DNA from: an uncultured Butyricicoccus sp.
Lineage (GTDB): Bacteria > Bacillota > Clostridia > Oscillospirales > Butyricicoccaceae
NCBI GenBank assembly: GCA_910584935.1
Contig: CAJUDU010000023.1
Coordinates: 1 to 33,161 of the forward strand
Length of the DNA stretch: 33,161 nucleotides
Direction: 5' to 3'
Below are positions 33,123 to 33,161 of the stretch, piece by piece (the stretch's first letter is position 1; each line of letters starts with the position of its first letter). The notes beneath the pieces are model-generated. The model searched no databases. It had not been told where the DNA came from and worked only from the letters and a program-made list of their open reading frames with translations. Position numbers and translations under genes: made by a program.

Positions 33123-33161
33123 TTTAATCCTTCATAAGTCAAGAAGGTGTGGTATAATAGG
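33110..33161 (+). mobile_element. Right mobile-element end interrupting the AGCS gene
   Basis: Inverted copy of positions 1-50. Read outside-in it begins TTA-GGGAACCACTGATT and ends with an extended -10 (TGGTATAAT, TATAAT at 33153-33158) preceded at 16 nt by TTCATA. This could be an inward promoter for a transposase lying beyond the window. The symporter frame is broken exactly here, which shows insertion rather than chance similarity. Because the same promoter-bearing end appears on both sides, the two copies would lie in opposite orientation, or the element is a MITE with long symmetric termini. Confidence 0.75.

Noticed and set aside
1..33161. Composite transposon carrying the whole window
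   Set aside because: The interior consists of core chromosomal genes (rpoBC, truA, ung, ecf), which are not transposon cargo, and no transposase is present; the inverted ends are better read as two insertions or one contig-ending repeat.

Overview
The window looks like chromosomal DNA from a low-to-mid-GC anaerobic Firmicute, most likely a gut Oscillospiraceae/Ruminococcaceae-type clostridium. This rests on gene content and protein style: SLH-domain surface protein, group II ECF transporter core next to truA, ClpE-type unfoldase, DUF5711-CvpA pair, rpoB with a long acidic tail, YgiQ radical SAM enzyme and AGCS symporter. Shine-Dalgarno sites are strong (AGGAGG-like), and several starts are TTG. 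The genus cannot be fixed from the sequence alone.

Layout. The two ends of the window are near-identical inverted copies (about 46 of 50 bases) of one mobile-element end. The left copy abuts the 3' part of an SLH surface-protein gene. The right copy interrupts an AGCS sodium:amino-acid symporter gene. The left block (1337-6094, minus strand) holds two transcription units. The first is a PLP aminotransferase, thiE and a HAD phosphatase. The second is a MATE exporter and a PlsC-type acyltransferase, with a terminator hairpin in the exporter's leader. The plus-strand block 6305-9380 encodes three consecutive M42 aminopeptidase paralogues. ygiQ (minus) follows and is divergent from a long plus-strand run (11527-21189): methyltransferase, a 40-residue membrane peptide, ecfA1-ecfA2-ecfT, truA, a cluster of four GC-rich hairpins, DUF5711, cvpA, clpE and tyrA.

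The right half holds a LacI-family regulator and ung (minus), then an orphan structured element of unknown nature. A flavoredoxin-like gene and an hxlR regulator come next, divergent across a shared promoter/operator region. rpoB-rpoC follow with their own promoter and a foldable leader, not attached to rplKAJL. The last gene is the truncated AGCS symporter, which has a terminator-like hairpin in its leader.

Most genes are ordinary housekeeping functions. The points worth a second look are the two transporter leaders with hairpins followed by U-tracts, the M42 triplet, the unannotated 40-aa membrane peptide in front of the ECF genes, the hairpin cluster at 15941-16053, the orphan structured element at 23540-23613, the HxlR operator-like repeats, and the inverted mobile-element ends that bound the window. 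No CRISPR array, tRNA, rRNA, phage gene or recognised defence system was seen.
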